Positions 1-12,037 of a stretch of 64,000 nt of DNA are shown piece by piece. The notes beneath the pieces were generated by a model. It made no database searches. It was given only the letters and a program-made list of their open reading frames with translations, and was not told the DNA's origin. A program made the position numbers and the translations under genes. The stretch covers positions 89,421,260 through 89,485,259 of the forward strand of contig NC_134458.1 in NCBI RefSeq assembly GCF_047948215.1, read 5' to 3'. Source of the DNA: Lycorma delicatula. Taxonomy: Eukaryota > Arthropoda > Insecta > Hemiptera > Fulgoridae. Numbering within the stretch: the stretch's first letter is position 1; every line of letters begins with the position of its first letter.

Positions 1-2085
1 TGAAAATGTGTAAGGCTTGTCCTTTTAAGAAAGGAAGGAAGGGAGAAGTGTGACTGATAGAATGGGGACCGGCCTATAATAAATGCTACTGGCAATTTAT
101 TTGAGATCATGTTGGAGGGCCGATTAAGAAAGGAGTTGGAGATGAGGAGCGGTCTATCCAAAAATCAATTCGGTTTTAGAGCAGGCAGATCGGCTACGGA
201 CGCCATTACAAGGGTTTTTTCTAGAGTAGGTGAGGCTGCTAGGGGCTCTCGACGCAGTATAAGGATAGCTGTTGTTGTCTTTTTGGATGTGCGTAGTGCG
301 TTCGGGAGCGTAACCTGGAGTGCAATAATAACGGAGTTGAAAAGCAGAAAGATCAGTCCTTATCTTACCAGAACTGTGCAGGAGTGGCTACGGGATAGGA
401 CAATTGTGGCCTCTGGGGAGGGGGAAGAGATTGTCCGTACTATGAATAAGGGAGTCCTTTAGGGGTCTGTTTTGGGGCCATTGTTGTGGGATATTGTCTA
501 TGATTGGGTCAGAGGCTGCCTTCCGGAGTAGAAGCAATTGGATATGCCGACGACTTGGCTCTGATCGTCACCGCCAGGGAGGTCGACGAAGTTGAAAGCA
601 AATTATGCGATTACTATGTTTAGCGAATGACTAGCAAAGAGAGAGCTTTCCGTGGCGGCTGAAAAAACCAAGGTGGTCACAATGACAGGTCGTAGGGTGC
701 ATCAGGACTTCGTCGTAGAGGTTGATGGAGTGGAAATCCGACCAATCACCAGGGTAAATACCTTGGTGTCTGGCTGGGCCGAAATAGAAAATTCATCGTC
801 CATGCAAACGAAGTAACTAAAAAGGCGGCCAGGTTGGCTACAGCAATAGCCCAAATTATAACCAATACCGGCGGACAATTATCGTCAAAGCGAAGACTAA
901 TTGCTTCTGTGGTCGCCTAGACCGTGTTATACGCAACCCCTGTTTGGAGCAGGACGCTTAACATCAGGAGATGCAGGGGAAACTGGACGCCCTGTAGAGG
1001 AAGTAGTTCTTAAGGGTGGCCGCGGCCTAGCGAACGGTCTCTCTTGAGGCTGTACTGGTCGTTGCAGATCTTCCGGCGTTGATTTTCCTAGTTCAGGAGA
1101 GAAGAGAGATTGAGGAGGGCAGCACAAAAGAGGAAGCTACGAGTGACCTCTTAAACACCTGGCAGGAGAGGTGGGACCCCACCATCGCCCAAAGGTAGAT
1201 GGACGCACGGTCTCATCCATAACATCCGAGAGTGGGTGCTAAGAGAGCATGGGGAGGTTGACTTCCGGACGACCCAGTGTCTCACGGGACACGGGTCGTT
1301 CGGGGTCTACCTCCATACGATTAGCAAGAGGCCCTCACCGGAACTTATTTACTGTGGAGGGATTAATACGGTGAATCACATCTTTTTTGAATGCAGCAGG
1401 TGGGAAGAATTCAGACCCTTGGATGGGAGATTGAATAGCCCTGAAAGAGTAGTAATAACCATGTTGCAGGATCTAGGTAAGTGGAGATTGTGCTGCGAGT
1501 GGTTTAGAAGAGTACTCAAGCACAAGACCTCAGAGGAAAGAAATTAGCCGGGGGATGGAGAAGGGATAGCCCTTAGATGGTGGTGGTGGGGGCCCTCGGG
1601 TCGTCGTTATCGATGAAGTGTGGAGGACTCCGGATCTATCCTTTCCGGCAGGTAAAAATATGAGTACGGCAATTGGCTGCCCATGAAGGTGGAGTCTGTG
1701 CATAATGGTGTGGTTGCACGTGGTTTAGGTGTCAACATCTGCCAGGGACGCAGTCTGTGGAATCCGGATGATCAGGATAACATGGACCCGGAATACATGG
1801 AGAGAGAGCCGAGAAAGGGCAGCTTGCACGCGGAGATAACAGGGGCCCTCGGATCACTGTCATTGATGAAGTGTGCGGGACTCTCGACCTGGTCCTCAGG
1901 AGACCCCTCCGCCCCGTACTCGGGGCGGAACGTCCCGAGTAATGCCTTATCGGCGCGTATCGGGACGTGTTTGCTCTGGGGGAGGGTTTTTAGTGGGTCC
2001 GTGCTTCGGCAGGAAACCCCACACACCCAGCAGTACGGGCTGTTGGGCGTCTGCTTGCAAATTTTCCCTCCTCCGATGCAAAAAA
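1..2085 (+). mobile_element. R1-clade non-LTR retrotransposon, 5'-truncated by the window edge
   Basis: The stretch encodes reverse transcriptase and C-terminal parts of an R1-type LINE, then a GC-rich 3' untranslated region ending near an A-run at about 2079-2085. The reading frame shifts several times, so the copy is dead. Its protein resembles the R1-clade element at 34699-39715 in the order of its motifs: LDVRSAFG, GSVLGPLLW, YADDLAL and a terminal C-x2-C...H-x4-C type finger. The 3' untranslated region carries a 40-bp segment twice (1591-1630 and 1844-1883). The clade is clear from motif order; the lineage within R1 is not. Confidence 0.8.
61..1547 (+). pseudogene. R1-type reverse transcriptase and C-terminal finger, frameshifted
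   Basis: The open part of the RT palm runs 61-462 and includes motif A as FLDVRSAFG. It continues upstream of the ATG at 109 in the same frame (NATGNLFEIM), so that ATG is internal. A stop at 460-462 precedes GSVLGPLLW, and the catalytic YADD box lies in another frame near 540-560. The C-terminal part at 1236-1547 has the CHG...H-I-F-F-E-C region typical of R1-clade ORF2 ends (TGHGSFGVYLHTI, then a cysteine/histidine cluster). The intact protein would copy its own RNA at nicked target DNA. This copy cannot, because of multiple stops and frameshifts. Confidence 0.75.
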
Positions 2086-2094
2086 AAGATCTGT

Positions 2095-3600
2095 TTCAGT
2101 TTTACGTTGTATGGCTAAGGTCTTTAAAAAACTTATTTGTGGATTTCTGTATAAGTGGTCAAAATTTATTGATGTAAGACAACATGGTTTCTTGGCCACG
2201 AAATCTACAACTAATCTAAATGGTATATTTCCTTCCTATACCCCTTTTGAAGTCGAGAATAGAAGGCAAGTTGATGTGATTTTTCTCGATTTCCAAAAGG
2301 CTTATGATTTTATTCCGCATGGCATGTTTTTTATGTAAATTAAATGGTTATGACGACAGAGGTGCTATGTTGAACTGGTTACAATTCTATTTGAGCAGCA
2401 GAGTATTTAATATCAAAGTGGCAGGTGAGGTATCCGGATGTTATACTGCAGGTGTCTCACAGTGGTTAAATTTGAGGCCTTTCTTATATTGTTTATGAAT
2501 GATATCGGCAAGGGTATTCAAAGTAAAAATGTTGTTCGCGGATGATTTGAAATTAGTTGGAGGAGTCAACAGCTATACTGATCTTGAATTAGTACAATCC
2601 ATAGGTGGGCAGTAGTGAATGACATGCCGTTGAACATTGTCAAAACGATTGTAAAGCGCTGTGCTTGGAAGGCGCTGTGGATAAAGTACACCTACAGTCT
2701 TAATGGTGTTGACATACGTCATATTAATAGAGTTTCTGATCTTGGTGTTTTTGATCCTAAATTGTTGTTTACAGCCCATGTAGATAAAATTGTTTTTAAA
2801 ACTAGGATAAATTTGGAGTTACTGCTCTGGGAAGGGTGTCGTTTTAAGCATCTCAATACCCTCTTACATCTATACTGAGCGTCTGTCAGACCTATGCTAG
2901 AATACTCTGCTTGGTAGTATGAAATTATGCTAAAAGTGTTACTGACTCCCGCATTGAGGGTGTCAGAAAGAATCTCTTTATCTGCGTTAGCGTGGTTGTT
3001 TACACCGCATCTGTTATGATGAAGACCTCAAATTTTGGGCCTACAGAATCTAAAGAATAGTTTTGATACTGTATTTGTCTACAAGTCTTTGCATGGTTCA
3101 CTGGATGTTGACATTACTGGCGTACTTTTCCGTCCGCCCTAAGTTAGAAATAGGAGGCGCAGGCTTTTCGATTTCTACAACGTAATATATAATAACTTGA
3201 ATGATGCGATATCGTTTGAATTCTAGAAGAGATAGCCACGTGATGAGCTGTTTGGGAAACTGAGTAGCCGTTAAGTATTGAAGTCGTATCGAACTTCCTG
3301 AAGGTATATTTTGGGTGATTTTATTCTACACTTTGCCTTCTATTTTTTTTTATTTAATGTGTTTCTATGTTACTGCTCTTTTATCTTTCGACTATCACAT
3401 TGGGCACTGTTCTATCTATAACTGTTGTTATGTTTGAATTTTTATCCCCAACCCGGTAGGCACAGGTGAAGTACATTAAAACATTTCGTTGTTTGTTACG
3501 CTGCACTCGCTTCTTCTCTGTTGATCAGTCCCTTTTCCCTGTTATTTTCTTCATGGTGGTTGGGAGGGCTCTGTAAGGGGTGAGAGAAGGCCATAAAAAA
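2095..3600 (+). mobile_element. Decayed jockey/CR1-like LINE fragment
   Basis: Frames at 2111-2338 and 2304-2498 together give an RT palm: VDVIFLDFQKAYD (motif A), then WLQFYLSSR and a GVSQ box in place of the usual GVPQGS, then LFMNDI. Weaker matches continue through 2615-2878 and to about 3300. The 3' end carries GGGAGGGCTCTGTAAGGGG and an ATT-rich tail near 3600, as in insect CR1/jockey elements. The sequence has many stops and frameshifts and no endonuclease or ORF1. It begins directly after the R1 fragment, so one of the two was probably truncated at the junction. Confidence 0.65.
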
Positions 3601-4297
3601 TAATATTATTATTAATGTTATTAAAAATGTTGTAGTTAAGGAATGTTTTTGAAGGTTAAAAATTTGAATGATTTCTCTTACTCATCTCGGATGTTGTTTG
3701 AAGGAACGGACATATAAATGCAATTGCGGTTTGATTAGAAGTTTTCTTCGTTTAAATTTTTCTTCTATGTATTTAATACAAAAAATACATTAAAAAAAAA
3801 TATATATAAAATGTCCTTTAATCTACGATTTATTTAAGTAATGAATGATAGAAAGAAAGCCGTTTAACCAGTAATCATATACGAGTAATCAAACCCCGAA
3901 TTATTGCAGTCATATTATTAAGAGTGTCATATTAACAGCACATAAATATTTCACTAAAAAAAACACACATAACATTTATAAAAGTAATATCTTGGTAAGC
4001 GACTAAATAATTCTATAATTACTCAGGAACCAATATGCTCAATTCACTATTGTCCTAGTATCAAATGAGTGGGGATTATTTGAAAATAAACTATATTGCC
4101 ATAAGGTGGTACTACCTGCATTAAATTACGTAATATATGTTATTTGTATTAATCATTCTGTTGAGCGATTTTTGTTCAGAGATTGTTTTAGATATGCCAA
4201 AGGCGTTTAATCAGTTCGCTGCTTCGTTTGTAGATAGGTCTGTTCAATTCTTCTGTTATTAAATTTATATTTTATTATTTATCAGAAAATAGTAAAG
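3601..4297. other. AT-rich sequence, no recognisable gene body
   Basis: I see no repeat or gene here apart from likely upstream sequence of the exon starting at 4298. The last 100 bases before that ATG are slightly less AT-rich and could include a 5' untranslated region. Confidence 0.4.
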
Positions 4298-4445
4298 ATG
4301 GCAAGTTGCTTTCGTAGAATGTTAGAATATATTACATCGATTTATGGAGCGGTCCGAAAGATGTTAGACAGATTATTCTCCGATACCAAAATCAATGTTA
4401 TCGATTTTTTCGAGACTTTTGTACGTTTATATTCGGAAATTATTG
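4298..4445 (+). CDS. Exon 1 of an unassigned three-exon gene
   Basis: I do not recognise this protein. The exon opens with ATG (residues MASCFRRMLEYITSIYG...), runs 49 codons plus one base without a stop, and ends at a strong donor (attg|GTAAGT). Codon content differs from the surrounding AT-rich noise, with GCG, GTC, CGA and TCG codons. The phase-1 end fits the next exon at 7647 (G+TG gives Val), which in turn fits 12038 (G+AA gives Glu). The total is 738 bp, or 245 residues plus stop. The encoded region looks helical, with basic and hydrophobic residues alternating. It has no signal peptide and no membrane segment. Nothing links it to a transposable element. The gene model is inferred from splice signals and phase. 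Confidence 0.55.
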
Positions 4446-5074
4446 GTAAGTTAAGCTTTATTTAGTAATAAAACAAAAGTTTGATTATTTTGAACAATTT
4501 ACAGGCGCGTTTTATTTACGTATCCATTTTTTATAAATCAATAGAACAAAACAATATTTACTATTACATTTTAATTATTTATCATTGAATTTTACTGCTT
4601 TATCAACTAACCATTTTTAATAATAACGTTTTATAATTATTATTGTTTTAATTAATAACAGACATTGTTACATAACATTTTTTAATACTTTATTAATAGA
4701 TAATTCTGATTTATTAATTGTATATATACTTACAGAAAATTAAAACTTTATCTTTAGAATATCTACTAAGTAATCCCCTTTAGCGTACTAAGTAAGCGAT
4801 TTAATATTGCTACCTCACTAAAATACAGTTGTAAGTATAAAAGTATGATTTATTAAAAACACGTTTGAAGTTTTTGACTACAAAAAACCTAAATATTTTC
4901 GTAATATTTAGCTACTACAATTATTTATTTTAATCTGCATGTGGTTTAATTTATCAAAATTAAACTATTAATTAGTTAAAAATATTTGAATTAAACATGT
5001 CCAACGACATATTTTACTGGAAATAAATAAATATCTTTTGTACTTACAATAATTTATTAAAAGTAATTCTTTTT

Positions 5075-5400
5075 ACTTCCTTGTACGAAGTAAAGAAAGC
5101 ATAGTAATTGCGAAAAATGTCGGTTTTCAGATTTGATTTTTTTAACAAAAATCAAAACTTGGATTTTTGATTGATTGATTTTTTTTAGTAAAAATCAAAA
5201 TTTTTGGTAAAATAATTTGAATTTTTTTTTACATATATTTAAAATTTATATTAACAGCCACAATTTGAAATACAGGTAAAATATCAGAGATTGTAAAAAA
5301 CTCAAAATTGTTTAAATTCTTTAGTTGTGTTCCATGGGATCCCTTTTTTTTAAAAGTAGTTTCCTTGACTATATTAATAATAGTTATAGTTGGATTTTCA
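5075..5400 (+). repeat. Fragment of the ACTTCCTTGTACG repeat family
   Basis: It starts with ACTTCCTTGTACG followed by AAGTAAAG and GCGAAAAAT..TTTTCAGATTT. This matches, in opposite orientation, the right end of the repeat nested in the Tc1 element at 24102-24762. Only one end is recognisable. The rest degrades into AAAATC/TTTT-rich sequence. Confidence 0.5.
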
Positions 5401-5412
5401 ACTTTAAATTCC

Positions 5413-5573
5413 GGCCTCCGTGGCGCGAGTGGTAGCGTCTCGGCCTTTCATCCGGAGGTCCCGGGTTCGAATTCCGGTCAGGCATGGTATTTTTCATACG
5501 CTACAAAACTCCATCTCCATATCCCACCCACAAGCTTCAAGCTTATGTGGCGATATCAAGCAAAACAAAATTA
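5413..5573 (+). repeat. tRNA-derived SINE, family A
   Basis: The head looks like a tRNA with a pol III A box (TGGCGCGAGTGG) and a B box (GGGTTCGAATTCC) about 45 bp apart, followed by CCGGTCAGGCATGG and a short unrelated tail. A second copy with the same head is at 22286-22449 and a degraded one is near 15140. It is not a functional tRNA: the 3' acceptor half does not pair and the sequence continues into the SINE body. It lies in predicted intron 1. I could not find a clear target-site duplication. Confidence 0.8.
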
Positions 5574-7013
5574 AAGTTCAAAAAACTGATATTTTAAATA
5601 CGGTTATCATTCAGTCACCTTGTTTTTTTTAAGGTATAAAAATTTATTTTTCGGAGTAATTGTTTTATTTACTTGAATAAATTGACCCGCTGAGATATAC
5701 TGTTATTCAAAAAGGCTAAAAAATGAAAGTTTGCTTAAAAAATAAAAAAATATGGGTACTCTCATGCACTCTTGCCCTATGTAGTCCAAAGTCAGGCCAA
5801 AGCTGGAATATACGTATATAGCCAAGTATTTATGCAAAACTTTAACTTTTTGGTCAGCAGGTTTAAGAGATATGACAAAAAAATTGTTTAGAAATAATGT
5901 ATATTCCTTTCCCCACTATTATATGATCGACTTAAAACTTAGGAATTTTAAATAACTTAATCTCTCATCGTATTAAAACTCAATTTTCTACGGGACAATA
6001 CAAAAATTCAAAATGGAGAAGACTATCTTTCCCCTTTTTTAATTTTTTTTCAAAATGTAATGTCTTCAACTACCTATATATAGGATTTTTTTTCTAGTCA
6101 TTTTCGAAGAATTTATGCTAATTCAGTTTAGTGATATTAATTAAATACATCTTCAAAAAATTTCTTTAACGTTTTTTGATATTTTTTGGAATAAGGGGGT
6201 CTTGAAATGTCGAAATTTCAAAAACCCCGATATCCAAATTTTGACCGATCTTTACACTCTCCTTTTATAGTTTTTCTTCTATAGCAGCAATACAGCTATA
6301 TCTGAGCAGTAGAAATAGATACAAAAAAAAAACTCCAAAAAACAGGAGTTATAACAATAGCAGACAGCAGTATTTGACCACTGTTTAATAAAAAAAAAAT
6401 ATAATTTTCAAGTTCAAAATTATAAGTACAATATACATTATACAACAAACTAACAAACACAGTGATCTCCCAGAATATACAAACGAAATTCTGGAGTATA
6501 CAAATTAGAGTTATAATTAATTTATATTCGTTATAAAATAACGAATATACTATTCACAACAGAACCAAAATTTGTAAACTACCTGATAAAAACTGGATGC
6601 ACATACAAAACATTAATCACAACATGCGCATTTTATATATATATATAATAAAGTCCAAAATTATATCCGACAAAGCAATATATTAATCATATAAACACAA
6701 TATTGATCGGATAGATTATTCGACTACATAGTTTGAAATTTCCTTAACTTTTTGAGAAGGACATCGTTAAGAATAATGCAACTGGTTTATCTCAATTGAA
6801 GACATTACTATTAATTAGCTCTCAAAGATTCTCTGGAGGAAAGATTTCCGTGCAATTTGAAATGTCATTTATACTTTTTTACAATTTTATATTTTAATTA
6901 ATTGTAAAAGTTCTTCTGAATAAACAGACAAAACTATAAAGTTGCATATATTAACCTCAAAATAATTTTTACGTCATGTTTTGCTACTATAAAGCGCTAC
7001 GTTACACACTCAT

Positions 7014-7054
7014 GTGTGTGTGTGTATATATATATTGTATATATATATATATAT

Positions 7055-7104
<50 letters not shown>
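7014..7104. repeat. TG/TA microsatellite
   Basis: A short (TG)n run passes into a long (TA)n tract of about 70 bp with one interruption (TATTGTATA). Confidence 0.95.
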
Positions 7105-7107
<3 letters not shown>

Positions 7108-7646
7108 TTTCTTGATGATTTCTGTACTTATTATTTTTGATATGAGAAAATTAATTATAAACCCCCTTGTGCTTGTATAAAAACTGTTTAGTTTTTGATG
7201 TTCTTATTATCTCATCAATCTTTGATTTTACTGCCAAAATAAAATACTTTCAACATCTGCTGTATAACATTCTTCTATTTAATATTTATCTGACCCTTAA
7301 CTTCCTCTTTTTATTTTATCATTTCACTACCTTTGTTTTATTATTAATTTAAAAAAAATTAAATTTCTCATCTAACACTTAATTCTTACTTTTCAGCACA
7401 GTATTTATACTTACATATACTTATTAAAATATAAGAATAACGAAACGTGATAATTGATTCTAAAATTCTTTATTTATTTATTTTTTTGTATTTTTATCCC
7501 GTTCTCAAAATTTTCATTCAAATCACAATTCAATCCATTTGATTCAAGGCGTTGAGAAAATATAACAAAATATATAAAGCGTGATATGTTGAAGAGCGAT
7601 ATTGGCTGTTCCCATAGCAACAAGCCGCCACCTTCGCTTTTTCTAG

Positions 7647-7808
7647 TGCACCATTGCCGCATCATTACACGAAGTTTATGCGTGGCTTGTCATTCACCAG
7701 TCGTTAAGAAACTACTGAATTCGCTGTTTGAGAGAGAGAGCTTGAGTGAAACGCAATTGGAGGACGTGTACGGTTGGCTGTTCAACATACAAGTTGTTAA
7801 TCAAAAAG
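7647..7808 (+). CDS. Exon 2 of the unassigned three-exon gene
   Basis: The acceptor is ttcgctttttctag|TG, with a good pyrimidine tract; the donor is aaaaag|GTTAGA, which is weaker. The exon is 162 bp, phase 1 at both ends, and encodes a helical segment with a CVAC pair followed by KKLLNSLFE and TQLEDVYGWLF. The open frame also reads upstream to an ATG at 7586, so a shorter transcript starting inside intron 1 cannot be excluded. I do not recognise a domain family. Confidence 0.55.
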
Positions 7809-8159
7809 GTTAGATTATACTCGTATCTTCTCATTTTTCATTGGCGATTGATTTTTTTTTACATAAACCACTGTTGTTATAGTTTATGTGATTCTTATGT
7901 AACATTTGAATAATGCTGAATTGTTAAATTCAACCATGTGTTTTATATTAAAAAACAAAAAAAAAACTGCAGTAAAAAATTATATTTAAAACTTTTGTAC
8001 TTTTACATAAAATACAAGATATTTATTAAAAAAAAATATTTCAGGGCACTGCCGGACGATATAACGATTTTTTCTTGTTCGTAAAATTTTCTTTCCAATA
8101 AAATTTAAAAAAAATGATTTACATAACAACCTAATATTATTAATTTATTTCCAAATTTT

Positions 8160-8560
8160 AATTTTATTAAACATAAGGGATAACATCAAAGAATTTTGGA
8201 AATCCTTTCTTCGTCCGCTTTTTAGTAGGTTTATTCAATAAATTTGACAACTTATCTGTTTTTAACATAATCCTCTGTTTACAATTATACCTATCTTTCC
8301 ACGCTCTAATAGTTTTTTATATCATTAACGAAGATTAATTTTTGTCTTGACATTTGAACCGGTTTTGTATATTTCTTTTTACAATTTCGTAGTTATGAAA
8401 TTTGACTCTAAATAATGGGCTCGCAAAAAAATAAGTCTAATGGAGTAAAGTCTGGACTAAAAGATAGATGTAGTTGAACTTCCCGAACAATTTTTTTCAA
8501 TGATTAAAAGGTTGCTGTGTAAGGAAGCATTCTTTTTCTACTATTCATCATGTGGTGTTG
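8160..8560 (-). pseudogene. Very decayed Tc1/mariner-like transposase remnant
   Basis: On the minus strand I can read SPDFTPLDLFF, which resembles the SPDLTPLDFFLW block around the third catalytic residue of mariner-type transposases. The rest has multiple stops. No terminal repeats were found. The assignment rests on this one motif. Confidence 0.35.
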
Positions 8561-8566
8561 CCACCA

Positions 8567-8590
8567 GGAACCTGCCTGGTGGCAGGTTCC
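8567..8590. repeat. Perfect 10-bp-stem hairpin
   Basis: GGAACCTGCC, loop TGGT, GGCAGGTTCC. An alternative overlapping hairpin uses CCACCAGG (8561-8568) with CCTGGTGG (8575-8582), so the two folds exclude each other. It sits at the start of a degraded repeat reading CATTAAAATCTCTCCATCC. Confidence 0.7.
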
Positions 8591-9503
8591 TTACGCCATT
8601 AAAATCTCTCCATCCATCCCTGTCCCAAGCCTTCTCTTTGTCCGTTTGTAATTTCAAATCTTATTGTTTGTAATTACCTCATCTATTGACTTCTTCTTCT
8701 TCTTCTTTGTCGCATCCTTTCTCCTTTTAATGACCCTTGCAGTTGTCAAGATTTCACTTTCTTTAATCAGATATACTAACAAGTTTCCTTTTTTTTTAGT
8801 GTACTTACCGCACCGCACAATTTCTTTTTCATAATTATATTATATATCCAAAAAACAAAAACAAAAAGAACATAGAAAATTGAACCTTTAGCATCTCAAA
8901 AGATCGTTACACTACTTTATCGGCTCATTGGATCGTTTGGCCTTAAATTTTCCTGCCTGGAAAACTGGGATGCTTCTATTCCACGCTCTAACGTTTGAAT
9001 TCGAACTATTATTAGTTATCCATCATTAATGATGGCCACAGTCCTCATTACAAATCATTATTCTTTCCAAAAATTCATCCTCTTCAATAAAGTAGCTTCG
9101 TTAAGTTCCATACAACTGCGAAATCTGGTTTCTTTAGTATTGTTAAAAGCTACCTTGGAGACCAATCTTATACGTGTTTTTCTGTTATTCATCCATTATG
9201 AACGATTAAGTAAACTGTAATTATGTTTAAATTAAAATTTAAAGCAATCCTTTCTACTGTAATTCGCCTGTCCCTTGAATAAGCTTTTAGATGCAAGATT
9301 TCTCTTCATGTTGATTATCAGTAATAATTATCGACCACTTCTTACTTCTAACTCTTTTTAAAAAAAATTAAAATAAATTCCACTTTTACCGTATTGTTTA
9401 AACAACCGGGAATACATTTATGATCCTTTACAACTTCTGAAACCATAATCACTGAACTGTATGTTGAAACGTAAACTTTGCAAAAGGATTTGCAATTATT
9501 TAA

Positions 9504-10200
9504 TAACTAGCAGACCCGGCAATGCTTTGATATTTCTAGATGATAGTATTAAATGAACACAATTGAAAGTTTGATAAAGCATTATCAAAATTAACATTAC
9601 TGAATTTCAAAAAATTTAATCTTTCCCTTTTACCCTTTCTCACTTTCCCCTTTTCACTATCCTCCTTTCCTTTTCGTCATTTTCATATTTACCATATTCC
9701 CTTTCCACATTTTCCTTCCCTTTTCTTTTCCCCCTTTCCCTTTCATTTCCCCATTTCTCTTTCTCTAATTTCACCTTTCACCCTTCCTCTCTTTTCCCTT
9801 TTCTTTTTTCTCCTTTTCCCCGTTTCCCCCTTTTTTAATTTTCCCCTTCTTTCCTTTTTACCTTCTTCCCTTCTACCTTTTTCGATTTTTCCCTTTTCCC
9901 ATTTTTCCTTTTCTCCCTTTTTCCCCGCGCGTAAATCGGTCCAGTAGTTTTTTAGTGTTTAGCGGACACAAATATTGGAAACATTGAAATGGAATCGTAA
10001 AATATTTAGTATAACGTGTTTTGCTTTTACGTCCAACAGATAGCACTGTTTTTAAAAAAACATGTTTTTACCTGTCACAGGTGTGACATCTTAGGTATAT
10101 AAATAGTTGTATACAAAAACACGCGCGTTTTCGAATGCAACGTTGCGTCAAAATTTCAAAGCAATCGGTGAAGAACTTTCGGAGATTTAAAATTTTGAAT
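9504..10200. repeat. Composite repeat with a 320-bp pyrimidine tract
   Basis: The left part begins with ACTAGCAGACCCGGCAATGC. The middle (about 9606-9926) is almost purely C and T, built from degenerate CCCTTTTC-like units. The right part begins CGCGCGTAAATCGG and contains CCAGTAGTTTTT, then a segment ending GAACTTTCGGAGATTT. I recall similar left and right blocks in dispersed arthropod repeats, with the middle tract expanding in length. No coding capacity is seen. Confidence 0.5.
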
Positions 10201-11120
10201 AAACGAACATTTACATTTTTATTTATATTGATTGATTATAATTATTCATATTAAAAAAAAAAGTAAATCAGGTGTTTTCAAATGATAACTTGGTAATAAG
10301 AATAGATAAGTTGATAAGTTGGCTAAGTTTGTTGGTTGATAAGTTGATCAATAAGATGATGTTGGCAATTGCAAGAATGCCAACATATAATTTTGACTCG
10401 TATTTCTTATCTAGATTTTTCAACAGACATTTGTCTCTATATTATTTATTGAATAACCTCATACATATTTCTTTAAAATGCAACACTTAAAAATTGTATT
10501 TTTTGAAAACTGTTATTCCATTTTTTTTAATTTTCATTTGTTTATTGTAATGCAGAATCCAGTTGTATTCTGCAAAAAGTTGTATGTAAAAAGTTTTTGC
10601 ATTTACTTTAAGCAGATGCAGTTAATTTTTCAGTAATTATTGTGAAAATCACTTTCCAAGCAAAAGCAAAGAACTTATGAGGTGAATTAATTATATAACA
10701 AAAAAAAAAATCAACAAAGATATGGTTATCGGCTGTCATCATTGATGTAATATTAAGTCCTTAAAAAAACCGTTTTCTGTGATTCCAATATTATAAATAT
10801 ATTTCCTTATCTACGTATAATAATAATGAATAGAAATGACTTAAGTTTTAATATAATTTGTGTATTTCAGTTAAAAACTGGAATTTATTAGAAAAAATAA
10901 CAGGAGAAAACCCTGGAAGAAATACCTCATTATCTCCTAAATAGGTTAATTACAATATTTAATTGTAATATTACAATGTAATAATTATGTGTTTTTATGA
11001 TGCCCCGGGAATTTTCATCCATTTTGGAAAAATTCTTATAAAATCTTCTGTTGGGATAAATATCTAGCACGTTTAAAAAAAAACATGAGGTATTTTAAAT
11101 TATTCGTGTATTATTATATA

Positions 11121-11620
11121 CAGAGTGGTCGAGAAGTACCACCTAAAGTTAGAACTAAAAATTTGTAATGAGATGTAAATGAAAAATTCGATATAATCAT
11201 GAATTATTTTATTTACTTACTTGATACATAGTATCAATTTTAATGGTCCAGCGGGTTGTGTGTTCGCCCTCATGTTGCACGTAAAATTCTGTACGTAGCC
11301 ACATCTGTAACATGCGACGGAGCATTTCTGGTGTTACGTTACGGAAGGCGTCCCTCACAGTGTCACACAATTCTTCATTTGTGGTGAAGCGACGTGCAGA
11401 GATACGTGTGCGTTGGTGATTCCCCATAATGAATTGTCTGGTATGGTGAGATCAGAACTTCCTGGTGGCCATGATAACGGAGCTGGTGACGCTGGAGTAC
11501 CTCCAATCTAACGTCCTGGAAATTTTTCATACAGAAACGCGCGCACTGATAGAGCAAAATGTGCAGGTGCTCATGTTGAACAATTTGCAAATTTTCTCGA
11601 TTTCCAACTATATTAAACAA
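11121..11620 (-). mobile_element. Fragment of a mariner-like transposon (3' end of the transposase)
   Basis: On the minus strand, two overlapping frames give a transposase C-terminus. SDLTIPDNSLWG corresponds to the usual SPDLTPxDFFLWG, then VTPEMLRRML, then a degenerate form of the family's usual end. One terminus is present: TA followed by CAGAGTGGTCGAGAAGTACC at 11119-11140. The other end and the N-terminal half are missing. It lies in predicted intron 2. Confidence 0.65.
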
Positions 11621-12037
11621 GATATTCAGTAGATTTGGGCTTTATTGATAATGGTTATCTCATGCAAAATCATGGGGATTCAACTATTAACAAATTAATA
11701 TATTGATATACAAGAATATTAATTGTTGCATATTGTAATACAAATCAACTAACAGTCCCGGTATCAGATTTTATCTGCCAGAAGTAGTATCTTATTTCTT
11801 CCGATAAAAATATTAAACTGTTTTAAATCCTTCACTTATGTTTAATATTAATGGTCTTTGTGTACAGTGTAATTTTTGCACTTTCATATACAATTAAAAA
11901 AATTAAGCTATAATACTTATTTTCACTCCTATCGATAAGAAAAAATAATGGGAGATAAAATAATGAAGATATGTAATGTTGTCTCTGATGAAACATGATA
12001 TAAAGGTGTAGTTTTAAATAATAATTTTGTTTTTCAG

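Larger units (their letters stand above)
4446..7646 (+). other. Predicted intron 1
   Basis: This is AT-rich intronic sequence. It contains a fragment of the repeat family also seen at 24102-24762 (from 5075), a tRNA-derived SINE (5413-5573) and a long TA microsatellite (7014-7104). The remainder has no structure I can name. Confidence 0.45.
7809..12037 (+). other. Predicted intron 2
   Basis: It contains a faint transposase remnant (8160-8560), a small perfect hairpin (8567-8590), a composite pyrimidine-rich repeat (9504-10200) and a mariner-like fragment (11121-11620). A possible cassette exon at 10871-10944 has good borders, but its frame would end in TAG. Confidence 0.45.

Noticed and set aside
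5413..5490. Possible tRNA gene, from A and B boxes
   Set aside because: The acceptor arms do not pair, several copies exist and the sequence continues into a SINE body.
5420..5632. Open frames over the SINE at 5413, with an FIRRSRVRIPVRHGI peptide
   Set aside because: This peptide is the translation of the tRNA-derived SINE head; the same happens at 22207-22488.
7604..7617. GTTCCCATAGCAAC, a match to the RFX X-box consensus used by ciliary genes
   Set aside because: It would be a promoter only if transcription starts at 7586-7647. The in-phase splice from exon 1 at 4445 places it inside intron 1, and one 14-bp degenerate match is not enough.
10871..10944. Exon-like stretch with acceptor tatttcag and a following GTTAAT
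   Set aside because: Spliced after exon 2 it ends in an in-frame TAG at its own donor, while exons 2 and 3 join in phase without it.
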